Source: JACJXF01 sp964349045 (GTDB lineage: Bacteria > Bacteroidota > Bacteroidia > Bacteroidales > GCA-2748055). From it: 19,790 nucleotides of DNA. Below are positions 1-7,628 of this stretch, in pieces. Both the position numbers and the translations under genes were made by a program. The notes under the pieces were generated by a model, which ran no database searches, was not told the origin of the DNA, and saw only the letters and a list, made by a program, of their open reading frames with translations. The stretch spans positions 1 to 19,790 of the forward strand of contig CAYGFI010000088.1 in NCBI GenBank assembly GCA_964349045.1. Reading direction: 5' to 3'. The first letter of the stretch is position 1. Each line of letters opens with the position of its first letter.

Positions 1-135
1 ATGCAATATTATACATTAGAAATCATTTTGTCAAGGTTTCATGCGTAAATTATTCTCCAACAGAGAAAGTTTGGTTATTTAAACGGATTAATTCTAAAAG
101 CTGAAAATACCGCAAAACTATGTTTGAAGAGAAAG

Positions 136-1623
136 TTAGTGCAATAACATTTTTTCCACATAAATATCCTGGAAGTTAGCATCCCCTTCAAGACTAATAT
201 GTTTTGTCTTTACAAGTATTTCTTCGGTATTTCCATTTTCATCAAACAGGAACATTTTTGCACCTATCAGTGCAGTATTTCCCATTTTATGAATTTTCTC
301 AGCAGGGAGTTCAATCATACCGGTGAGGACTATATTTTCTAAATTGATGTAGCTTCCAAATCCCCCGGCAATATAAATTTCCCTGACATCAGCAACATGA
401 ATACCCAGGTTTTTTGCGAGTATGGCCAGACCTGCAGCGATGGCTGCTTTTGCCAGAAGAAATTCATTTATGTCTTTCTGACTCAGACCAACATCGCCTG
501 CCAGTGGAATAAACTGTTCGCCGGAAATTATCTCGCCAAACATCCCAATCAGCTCTAGTTTCCTGAGAATGGCTATGGCATCAATCAGTGCGCTTCCGCA
601 GATCCCTTTCGGATCTGTATTTCCGATCACGCTGGGCTCGATAATTCCGTTTTTAAGTTTAAGGGATGAAATTGCACCTGTTACCGCTCTCATTCCCATG
701 GAAATGTTAGAACCTTCAAAGGCAGGACCGGCAGCAGTGGAGGCACATACAATTTTGTTTTTATTGCCCACAACAATTTCACCATTGGTTCCCAGATCGA
801 TCAGTGCGGTATAGTCTTCCTTTTTGTGCAAACCTGTGGCAACGATTCCCGCCAGGATATCGCTACCCACAAAACTTCCGATTGAAGGGAAAAACTGTAT
901 TTTCTCCTTTACTTCAAGCTTCCATCCCAGCTCTTCGGGTGTATAACTTTTCATTCCCAGATCATCTGTATGAAATGGATATGCCGAAAGCGGCGAAACA
1001 TCACCTTTGCTTAAAATGAGTTGCATTACTGTATTCCCGACCAGCACAACTTTTTGAACTCTGGTTTTATGATTTTTTAGTAAGAGCTCAATCATGTTAC
1101 CAATGGAGGATTGGATAATGCTGGTCATTTCAGTTAAATTTCCATCCATGCAGCTTTGAATACGGGAAATAAGGTCTGCGCCGAATTTTAACTGAGGATT
1201 CAGCATCGTCTCAACAGCCAGTACTCTGGCTGTGGATAAATCGATCAGTTGGGTAACTACAGTGGTAGTACCCAGATCAATGGCTATTCCAAACCCTTCC
1301 CGGGGGGAGAAATCAAATTCACTCTCATCGGCGAGGATCAGATTATTAAACTGTTCAATTTCAAGAATAATGTCACTTGTGCATCTGCTTAAACATGCCA
1401 GTCGCCATTCCGGCGAAAGTCCCAGGAGAGTTAAATGTTGCCGGTGGGTTTCCGTGATATGAATTTCGCCATTCAGGAGTCTTACTCTGCATTTTCCACA
1501 GGTTCCTTTTCCTCCACACGGAAATTCAATCCCGTATTCATGCAAAACATCAATCAAAGGAGTCTGGTCGTTCACCTGAAATTCTTTTCCCAGCGGGTGA
1601 AGCCGGATGGTATGCCTGTGCAT
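136..1623 (-). CDS. 2Fe-2S/ASKHA corrinoid activation protein (RACo-like)
   Basis: Predicted 495-residue cytosolic protein that would reduce inactive Co(II) corrinoid back to Co(I) with ATP, keeping the neighbouring methyltransferases active. Seen in the sequence: an N-terminal plant-type ferredoxin domain with cluster cysteines C36, C42, C45 and C77 (CX5CX2C, then a distant Cys), followed by an ASKHA-type nucleotide-binding fold with an IDLGTTT loop near residue 115, an IDLGTNGE loop near 275 and AGGFGSYIN near 419-427. This order is that of RACo and related activators (DUF4445 family). It is shorter than the roughly 630-residue acetogen RACo, so the linker region is probably reduced. It is the last gene of the mtaC-mtaB operon, 117 nt after mtaB, which fits a maintenance role for that corrinoid protein. 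It starts at an ATG. The family is clear; its partner is inferred from position. Confidence 0.88.
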   Translation of the reverse strand: MHRHTIRLHPLGKEFQVNDQTPLIDVLHEYGIEFPCGGKGTCGKCRVRLLNGEIHITETHRQHLTLLGLSPEWRLACLSRCTSDIILEIEQFNNLILADESEFDFSPREGFGIAIDLGTTTVVTQLIDLSTARVLAVETMLNPQLKFGADLISRIQSCMDGNLTEMTSIIQSSIGNMIELLLKNHKTRVQKVVLVGNTVMQLILSKGDVSPLSAYPFHTDDLGMKSYTPEELGWKLEVKEKIQFFPSIGSFVGSDILAGIVATGLHKKEDYTALIDLGTNGEIVVGNKNKIVCASTAAGPAFEGSNISMGMRAVTGAISSLKLKNGIIEPSVIGNTDPKGICGSALIDAIAILRKLELIGMFGEIISGEQFIPLAGDVGLSQKDINEFLLAKAAIAAGLAILAKNLGIHVADVREIYIAGGFGSYINLENIVLTGMIELPAEKIHKMGNTALIGAKMFLFDENGNTEEILVKTKHISLEGDANFQDIYVEKMLLH

Positions 1624-1740
1624 GAGTGTTTTATAATTAAAAGAGAATCCTGTTAGATTTTATTGCCTGGAAAGTTTTTACTTATTCCGGGACATTGTAA
1701 AATTAAACAAGTTTCTTCATTATATCCGTTATGCAGATTT

Positions 1741-3117
1741 TTATAGTCCGTATTCCTTTAGAATAAATTTTTGCTGGTCCAAAAGAGGCAGCATCATCCC
1801 GATAAAATCACTTTCATTATCCGGGATGCTGGTTAAGTCCTCCCTTAAAACCGGCAGGTAAGCAGTTTCCATTTCAGGAAGTTTCATTTTACCTGATGCC
1901 AGCGTTTCTTCAATGATATCCAGTGCAGCCAGTGCCCCGTTTTTGGCATTTGCAACATATGATTCACCTTTGATAAGTTCTTTTGATATCCGGATTACAT
2001 TTTCAGGGGATAGAATCAGAGCCTGCGGATCGGTATAGACATCCGAAGCAACCATCAAATGCTGTAATATATTACAATGCGTATGCCCTTCATGCAAGGC
2101 TACATTCATCATACGGGCATCATATTCCAGTTGTTCCAGGTAAGCTGTCGGAGCCATACCTGATAGTAATTTTATATTTTGTACGGATTCATTGCTCCAC
2201 AAGTCGGCACAGGCTGAAGATATATTTCCGAGCGGGCTCAGATGGGCACAGGCGGCCGTTTTACCTTCCATCGATATGGGGATCCCTGTAATTGCTTTCA
2301 GGAACGGACCTTCGTACGCGCAATCTTTGTCAGGACCAGTGGCTCCTTCTTCCATGGCAACAATGGAGCGCACCACAGATATTACACGGACCATACTGGC
2401 AAACACTTTTGGAATATATTTTTTCTCTGCCAGGATCATGGCTGTATTGCCAAATCCGCAGGCTGAATCCCCTGCTGCAATTTTACCGTGTTTATTCGCA
2501 ACTGAAACAATTTTTTGCCATAGAAATTGCATATCCCTGACACCTAAAACGGACAATGCAAACATAATGCCTTTCACATCGCACATCATCAATGCTTCAT
2601 CCGAAACCTCTTTACCACCGGTACTTTCGATCGACAATAAGTCGCCCCCGGCTATCATTCCACGCTCAAAAAGTTCCATCATCGGTTCCAGGTGTTTTGA
2701 ACTGCGCTGTTTAGCAGGTCTTTCAAATTCGCGTAAATCATTGGGTGTCAGCCGGATTTCAGATGCAAGACCATATTTCTGATAGTAGTTTTCACAAATA
2801 TCATTCATGATTTTAACGATTTCCACTCCGATGGATGGCGTTTTCGTCATTTCAAGCAGCGTTTCGAATTCAAGGACTATCCCTTTGGAATTCAAATGCA
2901 ATGCATGTTCCAGTGCACCCTCTGCAATTTCCCTGTAATGCGTATACACCTGGTTCAGGGTATTATTGTTTATACTCATGACAGGAAGAGTAAAATTCAG
3001 TTCAGCATAAACCTGTCCCCCTCCGATTACAAGTCCACGAGGGGTTTTTACCGGTTTAGGGGCGATTCCAAACATTAAGTCTTCGGGATTATTGATAATC
3101 AGGCTTTTGTATTTCAT
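1741..3117 (-). CDS. mtaB: Methanol:corrinoid methyltransferase MtaB-like
   Basis: Predicted 458-residue zinc enzyme that moves the methyl group of methanol to Co(I) of a partner MtaC corrinoid protein. The length matches archaeal MtaB (about 460). The zinc ligands known for Methanosarcina MtaB (Glu164, Cys220, Cys269) have visible counterparts: E164 in LLSIESTGGKE, C220 in GDSACGFGNTAM, and C266 in GPDKDCAYEGP. The N-terminal PEDLMFGIAPKPV stretch and the TAACAHLSPLGN segment also fit the family. It lies between the corrinoid protein (195-nt gap upstream, with a hairpin) and the RACo-like activator. The order mtaC-mtaB is the usual one for methanol systems. It is unusual to find it in what looks like a Bacteroidota genome. 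The substrate could be a relative of methanol, such as another small O-methyl compound; the ligand set alone does not settle that. Confidence 0.9.
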   Translation of the reverse strand: MKYKSLIINNPEDLMFGIAPKPVKTPRGLVIGGGQVYAELNFTLPVMSINNNTLNQVYTHYREIAEGALEHALHLNSKGIVLEFETLLEMTKTPSIGVEIVKIMNDICENYYQKYGLASEIRLTPNDLREFERPAKQRSSKHLEPMMELFERGMIAGGDLLSIESTGGKEVSDEALMMCDVKGIMFALSVLGVRDMQFLWQKIVSVANKHGKIAAGDSACGFGNTAMILAEKKYIPKVFASMVRVISVVRSIVAMEEGATGPDKDCAYEGPFLKAITGIPISMEGKTAACAHLSPLGNISSACADLWSNESVQNIKLLSGMAPTAYLEQLEYDARMMNVALHEGHTHCNILQHLMVASDVYTDPQALILSPENVIRISKELIKGESYVANAKNGALAALDIIEETLASGKMKLPEMETAYLPVLREDLTSIPDNESDFIGMMLPLLDQQKFILKEYGL

Positions 3118-3255
3118 TTGTTTTAACTATTAAAATGCTTTGTTTTATAGAAAAATGATTTCTTATTTTTTTGTTTCTTAGGGATCATTATATCATTAAT
3201 TATTAATGTTTTAGCAAACAAATATGTACCAGACAAAAGTGCATACATTTTAAAT

Positions 3256-3273
3256 TTGCCTTGTATAAGGCAA
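3256..3273. terminator. 7-bp hairpin between mtaC and mtaB
   Basis: TTGCCTT at 3256-3262 and AAGGCAA at 3267-3273 form a perfect 7-bp stem with a 4-nt loop, 38 nt after the mtaC stop in the minus-strand transcript. The bases after it are A/T-rich but not a clean U-run. It may partly terminate or mark mRNA processing, giving more corrinoid protein than MtaB. A second palindrome, CATTAATTATTAATG, follows at 3194-3208. Confidence 0.4.
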
Positions 3274-3311
3274 TCCTTCATTCATCAGAAAAGAGTGATG
3301 AACCGAAGTCC

Positions 3312-3980
3312 TTATGAAGCCAGTTTGTTCATATATTCTACGGCTTTTTGAGGATCGGGAGCATAAAAATCAGCGCCTATCTTCAGGCAAAAATCGGTAT
3401 TAACCGGCGCCCCTCCAATAAGTATCTTTGTACCGGGTATTAGCTCTTTAATACTTGCTACAATTTCGCCCATATTAACCATTGTAGTGGTTAAAAGCGC
3501 CGAAAGTCCGACAACCGCTCCGGGATTATTTTTCAGGGCCTCAATAAACCGGTCTGACCCGACGTCAACACCCAGGTCAACGATTGACCAACCACTACCC
3601 TCAATCATCATGGATACCAGGTTTTTCCCAATATCATGCAGGTCACCTTTAACCGTACCAATGATAAAAGTCCCTTTGGTTTTTATTTCACCTGAAGTAA
3701 AAAACGGTTTTAACTGAAGCATGGAAGCACCCATGGCTTTTGCAGACATCAGCATTTGGGGGACAAATATTTTACAATCAGAGAATTTTTTTCCAACCCT
3801 TTCCATAGCCGGGATAAGAGCATTTTCAAGAATGTCTTTTGGATTTATACCGGCCTGAATAGCCTGAAAAGTCAGTTCAAACGAACCATCCTTATCTTTT
3901 AATTGAGGCGGATAGGGTGATTTTTTATCCACTTTGCCAAATTCCACTGCTTCAAGCAGTTTTTCAAGAAGTTCATCCAT
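3312..3980 (-). CDS. mtaC: Methyltransferase corrinoid protein, MtaC-like (copy 1)
   Basis: Predicted 222-residue methyl carrier that binds a corrinoid base-off/His-on and shuttles methyl groups between methyltransferases. Residues 1-90 form the helical cap domain seen in MtaC, MtbC and MetH, and residues 100-222 the Rossmann-like B12 domain. The cobalt-ligating signature DLHDIG lies at 113-118 (His115), followed by VGLSALLTTTM at 157-167 and GGAPVN at 189-194, which are the usual SxL and GG loops. It heads the operon with mtaB and the RACo-like gene, so it is the likely MtaB partner. A TAnnTTTG box stands 32 nt ahead of its ATG. A full-length paralogue of identical size lies at 9436-10104. 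The methyl donor is inferred from mtaB next door. Confidence 0.9.
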   Translation of the reverse strand: MDELLEKLLEAVEFGKVDKKSPYPPQLKDKDGSFELTFQAIQAGINPKDILENALIPAMERVGKKFSDCKIFVPQMLMSAKAMGASMLQLKPFFTSGEIKTKGTFIIGTVKGDLHDIGKNLVSMMIEGSGWSIVDLGVDVGSDRFIEALKNNPGAVVGLSALLTTTMVNMGEIVASIKELIPGTKILIGGAPVNTDFCLKIGADFYAPDPQKAVEYMNKLAS

Positions 3981-4012
3981 AAAGGTTCAGATTTACTGAT
4001 TTTTAGTTAAGT

Positions 4013-4020
4013 CAAAAATA
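4013..4020 (-). promoter_or_regulatory. Candidate -7 box (TATTTTTG) for mtaC copy 1
   Basis: The minus strand reads TATTTTTG, a full match to the Bacteroidota -7 consensus TAnnTTTG, ending 32 nt before the mtaC ATG. I see no TTG at the usual -33 spacing. The second corrinoid gene has an equivalent box at almost the same distance (30 nt), which makes chance less likely. Confidence 0.45.
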
Positions 4021-4110
4021 ATTGTTACGAAAACAAAAGTCTACTCCAATTTTTACTAATATTGATGCAATATTCACATTTGTCGTGAAAATAGTGCAAT
4101 AAATACCATT

Positions 4111-4977
4111 ATGACTGCTTTTTTTGAAAAAACTAATTTAAAAGAGGACGAATCTTTTTTTATTGGGATATTCCAGGATAACCTGGAAAAGAGTACCTGG
4201 CATTATCATAATAATTATGAAATCAGTTTTATCACCGAAGGATCCGGTAAGAGGATTGTGGCCGATTCGATTGAAGAGTTTCAACCGGGCGACCTTGTTT
4301 TTATAGGTCGTAACCTCCCTCATGTATGGATAGCAGATAAAGAAACCAGGACTCCATCCAATAGAACGCTCGAGATGGTTTTCCTCCAGTTTACCTCGGA
4401 AGTGGTATTTCCCCAGATTTTATCGCTTCCCGAATTCAGGTATGTTAAAAATGCATTGGAATTATCAGAAAGAGGGATACACATTGTTGGGCAAACCCTC
4501 AACGAAGTAAGCGAAATTATGCTTCAACTCCCGTACATGAAAAGTTTTGAAAGGATGCTGCATTTTTTCAGATTAATGGATATCATTGGAAGAAGTGACA
4601 GCAACATTCAACTGGCAAGTAAGGAATATATTAAAAAGCGATTTACTACAGGAAGCAAGCGAATAGCTGCGATACATGAATATTTAATGAAAAATTACCG
4701 TGAAGATGTGGATTTAAAAAATCTGTCCGGACTGGTCCATATGGCTGAAGGTTCATTGTGCCGGTTTTTCAAAATGAAAATGGGGATGACAATCTTTGAA
4801 TACCTGAACCAGATAAAAATTGAGTTTGCATGTAAATTATTGATGGACCAGGACCTTAGTATACTGGAAGTATGCTATGACAGTGGTTATAACAACCTGA
4901 GTCATTTCAACAAACAATTTAAGAAAACTACCGGTGTTGCTCCCTCAGAATACCGTAAACGGTTTAAAGAATTGTGA
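4111..4977 (+). CDS. AraC-family transcriptional regulator (module 1)
   Basis: Predicted 288-residue one-component regulator. The N-terminal part (about 20-100) is a cupin-like sensor with WHYHNNYEISFITEGSG and FQPGDLVFIGRNLPHVW, typical of sugar- or small-molecule-sensing AraC proteins. The C-terminal part (about 185-288) holds two helix-turn-helix motifs: DVDLKNLSGLVHMAEGSLCRFF and the AraC signature around LSILEVCYDSGYNNLSHFNKQFKK, ending VAPSEYRKRF. It diverges from the mtaC-mtaB-activator operon across a 130-nt gap, so it probably controls that operon. Its stop is 8 nt from the stop of the convergent MetH-activation-like gene. The ligand cannot be read from the sequence; methanol, a methylated sugar or a sugar is possible. 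Confidence 0.88.
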   Translation: MTAFFEKTNLKEDESFFIGIFQDNLEKSTWHYHNNYEISFITEGSGKRIVADSIEEFQPGDLVFIGRNLPHVWIADKETRTPSNRTLEMVFLQFTSEVVFPQILSLPEFRYVKNALELSERGIHIVGQTLNEVSEIMLQLPYMKSFERMLHFFRLMDIIGRSDSNIQLASKEYIKKRFTTGSKRIAAIHEYLMKNYREDVDLKNLSGLVHMAEGSLCRFFKMKMGMTIFEYLNQIKIEFACKLLMDQDLSILEVCYDSGYNNLSHFNKQFKKTTGVAPSEYRKRFKEL

Positions 4978-4985
4978 CACTCCCC

Positions 4986-5678
4986 CTAAATTCCGCGGAT
5001 TCTCCTGTATACGCAATTCTCACTTGAACAAAGCGTACACTGGTATTTCCGGTACTTCACTTCCCGGCCAATCCCGATCACTCCGCTGATGGATTTGACT
5101 GGCTGCATCAGGGCTGATGGGGTCAATGTTACGCCACATGGAGCTTCTTCAAACAAAGAAAAAAGTTTGTGCTGATCGGCAACGCTCCAGTGGCAATATC
5201 CCGGACTGTAGCGGTTGGTAATCGTTTTCCCGGTTTTTTCGACTTCCTTCTTCAGGAATGACTGCATTTTGTCGCCGGCAGCTTCTGCAATTGCGCTCCC
5301 CAGTAAATCGTAAACATAGCCCAAAACCGGATTTTCTCCCTTTAATAAACTCACTGACTTATCACTTATGGTTGCACCGGCAGTACAAACAAAAAAAGCC
5401 AGGTGTTCTGATCCATTGAGCTCATCACAAATTGTTTTGCCAACTTTAAAATCATTTCCCCCGGCAATAACAATTCTCTTCTTCTCATTAACCTCAACCT
5501 CATCAAAAATTTTATATGTAGCATTAATATCGTTAAAACTGGCGGCATCATTCAAAACTTCTTCCAGGAAGTGATTGAACGGATCGGGTAATGGATCATT
5601 TCCATAACCCATCACCTCCGCCATCATTTGATGGTCAATCACCAATTCATTAAAACTGAAATTAAATTCCTTTATCAT
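4986..5678 (-). CDS. Stand-alone MetH activation-domain-like protein
   Basis: Predicted 230-residue protein resembling the AdoMet-binding reactivation domain of cobalamin-dependent methionine synthase, found here as a separate protein. Supporting segments are NRYSPGYCHWSVADQ near 155-170, in the place of the MetH RPxxGYP AdoMet loop, and GVTLTPSALMQPVKSISG near 182-199, matching the MetH GVxLTxSxAMxPxxSVSG region. The C-terminus carries C214, C217 and C222 (CX2CX4C), a possible metal or Fe-S site absent from classical MetH. I chose the ATG at 5678 rather than an in-frame TTG at 5687, because the ATG overlaps the TGA of the CobW-like gene by 4 nt (ATGA), a classic coupling arrangement. The role would be reductive remethylation of an inactive corrinoid protein, probably the one encoded at 9436-10104. 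Partner and electron donor are inferred. Confidence 0.8.
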   Translation of the reverse strand: MIKEFNFSFNELVIDHQMMAEVMGYGNDPLPDPFNHFLEEVLNDAASFNDINATYKIFDEVEVNEKKRIVIAGGNDFKVGKTICDELNGSEHLAFFVCTAGATISDKSVSLLKGENPVLGYVYDLLGSAIAEAAGDKMQSFLKKEVEKTGKTITNRYSPGYCHWSVADQHKLFSLFEEAPCGVTLTPSALMQPVKSISGVIGIGREVKYRKYQCTLCSSENCVYRRIRGI

Positions 5679-6580
5679 GGGCTGCAAAAGCTTTCAAATT
5701 TTTCTGTAAAGTTTTCCTTCTCGCTGAATCTACCGATCCCGACCAATTCGGTTGCACCGGCAAACCAATCTACCCGGTCAAATGTGTAATCTTCAAAGCT
5801 TCCCTGGACAACGACCTTCTGGTGTTTGCCTGTATTGACAAATCCTTTGCACCGGATAAAACCGGCCCTTACAGAACCGATAAACTCTTTCAGATTATCC
5901 TCCGTGATCAGACGACTGCTTTTTATTACAACCGATTGTAAATCAGGCCTGGAAACCCCGTTACTCTTTTCTGCCGGAAAGAATCTGAATGCAATCTTTT
6001 TCCCTTCAAAATCAATCCTGCCAAATGTACAACATGCAATCGAAGCAGATGGATTAAGTTTTTTAACAGCATGGATTATTGATTCCCCCTTGTCTTCAGC
6101 AAGGTCGCATTTATTAATCACCACCGTATCGGCAATTCGTATCTGATGTTCCAGTCTTGAGCGGATTGATGTCAGCTTATCGAAGTTTTTTGCATCAACA
6201 AGGGTCCAGGAATATCCCAGGTAAGCTTTCCCTCTGAGATTTGGCGATTGAAAAATCTGGCCAATACTTACCGGGTCTGACATTCCGGATGCTTCCATAA
6301 TGATTTCATCGGGGGAATTATCCTCTATGAAAGCAGCCAGGGAATTGATAAAACTGCCTAGCAGGCAGACACAAAACACTGATCCGTTATTTATTTCGAG
6401 CATCCGGTATGTTCCTTTGTGATGGCGGATGATCTCCCCGTCAACCCCCGAAGATGAAAACTCATTCTGAATAACAGCGATCTTTCTACCCTGTGAAAAG
6501 GTATCCAGGTAGTGCATCAGGAAGGTAGTTTTTCCGCTTCCCAGGAAACCGTTAATAAGGTGTACAGGAATTGCAGTCAC
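5675..6580 (-). CDS. CobW/COG0523-family GTPase
   Basis: Predicted 301-residue G3E-family GTPase, a group that includes metal chaperones and cobalamin-linked proteins. With a GTG start at 6580 the protein begins MTAIPVHLINGFLGSGKTT, which places the Walker A loop (GFLGSGKT, 11-18) at the distance from the N-terminus normal for this family. A longer TTG start at 6619 would lie inside the upstream gene and is less likely. NKCD (156-159) is the G4 guanine motif, and a CobW C-terminal domain follows (about 200-301). The usual metal-binding motif GCxCC is altered: only two of the cysteines remain, C70 and C72, in FCVCLL. It begins 5 nt after the homocysteine methyltransferase stop and overlaps the next gene by 4 nt. 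It may supply zinc to the methyltransferase or act on the corrinoid; the metal is not readable from sequence. Confidence 0.82.
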   Translation of the reverse strand: MTAIPVHLINGFLGSGKTTFLMHYLDTFSQGRKIAVIQNEFSSSGVDGEIIRHHKGTYRMLEINNGSVFCVCLLGSFINSLAAFIEDNSPDEIIMEASGMSDPVSIGQIFQSPNLRGKAYLGYSWTLVDAKNFDKLTSIRSRLEHQIRIADTVVINKCDLAEDKGESIIHAVKKLNPSASIACCTFGRIDFEGKKIAFRFFPAEKSNGVSRPDLQSVVIKSSRLITEDNLKEFIGSVRAGFIRCKGFVNTGKHQKVVVQGSFEDYTFDRVDWFAGATELVGIGRFSEKENFTEKFESFCSP

Positions 6581-6585
6581 TGTTT

Positions 6586-7470
6586 TTATAAAGATTTTAC
6601 CACATGATGGATCTGGCAAATGTGGTCAGGGGTAGTTCCGCAACAACCGCCAATTATATTTGCCCCGGCTTCAATGATTTCCTTTACCCGTCCGGCCATA
6701 TCCGTTGGAGAATCAGGAAATGTAGTTTCTCCTTCTGAATAATTCGGCCTTCCGGCATTGGCATGAATCAAAATGGGTATAGTTGTATTAACCTGCCTGA
6801 TTTCTTCCACTATGCTGATCATATCTGCAATTCCGTTGCCGCAATTTGCCCCGATCACGGATGCGCCGGCCTCAATGAGTGTTTCAGTCATTTCGGTTGG
6901 CGATATTCCCATCATGGTCCGGTATTCGCCGTTCACAGTTTTGTCGAAGGTCATAGTACAAAACACTTCGCAGGCAGTATTTTCAACAGCAGCTCTGACA
7001 GCTATCCTGGCTTCGTCCAGATCAGTCATGGTTTCAATAACAATAGCATCTGCGCCACCAGCTTCGAGCGCCATAGATTGTTCTTTAAAAGCAACATACA
7101 GCTCATTTTCTGTAACTTCATCCATCATAAGCAATTTCCCGGTTGGCCCAACTGATCCTAAAACAAAGTGATCAGATCCGGCGGCTTTCCGGCTGATTTC
7201 TGCAGCAGTTTTATTCAATTCAAAAACTTTATCTTCAAAGCCATAGTTGGCAAGCTTATATCGACTGCCGCCGAAGCTGTTTGTCTCAATCATATCAGCC
7301 CCAGCCTCAATATAACTTTGGGCGATTTCGAAAACAGCAACAGGATGCTGAATGTTCCACATTTCAGGACATTCTCCCGGTTTCAAACCTTTTTTATGAA
7401 GAAAGGTCCCCCATGCTCCGTCGGAGACAAGAACGCGGCCTTTTTTTATTTCGTCAATTATTTTGCTCAT
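6586..7470 (-). CDS. Homocysteine S-methyltransferase (stand-alone Hcy domain)
   Basis: Predicted 294-residue TIM-barrel enzyme that transfers a methyl group to homocysteine to make methionine. It corresponds to the N-terminal module of MetH or to a BHMT-type enzyme. The zinc-binding cysteines are visible: C210 in GANCGNG, then C276 and C277 in GGCCGTTP. The barrel start SDGAWGTFL and the IETNSFGGSR and SVGPTGKL segments fit the family. It lacks MetH's folate, B12 and activation domains, yet an activation-like protein is two genes downstream and a corrinoid protein is upstream in the same series. That context suggests methyl-corrinoid as donor. An S-methylmethionine or AdoMet donor, as in MmuM, remains possible. 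It lies 158 nt after the UroD-thioredoxin gene, across a repeat-bearing gap. Confidence 0.88.
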   Translation of the reverse strand: MSKIIDEIKKGRVLVSDGAWGTFLHKKGLKPGECPEMWNIQHPVAVFEIAQSYIEAGADMIETNSFGGSRYKLANYGFEDKVFELNKTAAEISRKAAGSDHFVLGSVGPTGKLLMMDEVTENELYVAFKEQSMALEAGGADAIVIETMTDLDEARIAVRAAVENTACEVFCTMTFDKTVNGEYRTMMGISPTEMTETLIEAGASVIGANCGNGIADMISIVEEIRQVNTTIPILIHANAGRPNYSEGETTFPDSPTDMAGRVKEIIEAGANIIGGCCGTTPDHICQIHHVVKSL

Positions 7471-7471
7471 G

Positions 7472-7608
7472 GTTATAGGGTTATGGAGTTACGAGTTCAC
7501 CTCCCCTAGCGCCTCCGCAGAGTAGCTTCAGCGCTCACGGAAAGCTACGGTGACTAATAGGTTACGGAGTTACGAGGTTACGAGGTTACGAAGTTACGAG
7601 GTTACGAT
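7472..7608. repeat. Interrupted 8-nt tandem repeat (GTTACGAG) array with GC-rich insert
   Basis: Six head-to-tail 8-nt copies of GTTACGNN occupy 7561-7608. Three more, two of them degenerate (GTTATAGG, GTTATGGA, GTTACGAG), occupy 7472-7495. Between them sits a 65-nt segment, more GC-rich than its surroundings, with a 7-bp inverted repeat: GTAGCTT at 7522-7528 and AAGCTAC at 7542-7548, loop 13 nt. The whole lies between two co-oriented methyltransferase genes. It could be a slippage array, a REP-like element or a transcription attenuator; nothing codes here. Confidence 0.75.
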
Positions 7609-7628
7609 TATCTTTAAAAACTTTATTT

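Noticed and set aside
2192..2782. 196-codon open frame on the plus strand opposite mtaB
   Set aside because: It lies entirely antisense to a well-supported mtaB and its translation shows no family features; it is a shadow frame.
6581..6619. N-terminal extension of the CobW-like protein from a TTG at 6619
   Set aside because: It overlaps the homocysteine methyltransferase end; the GTG at 6580 gives the family's normal distance to the P-loop.
7472..7608. CRISPR-like repeats
   Set aside because: The units are 8 nt and directly adjacent with no spacers, so this is a tandem array, not a CRISPR.
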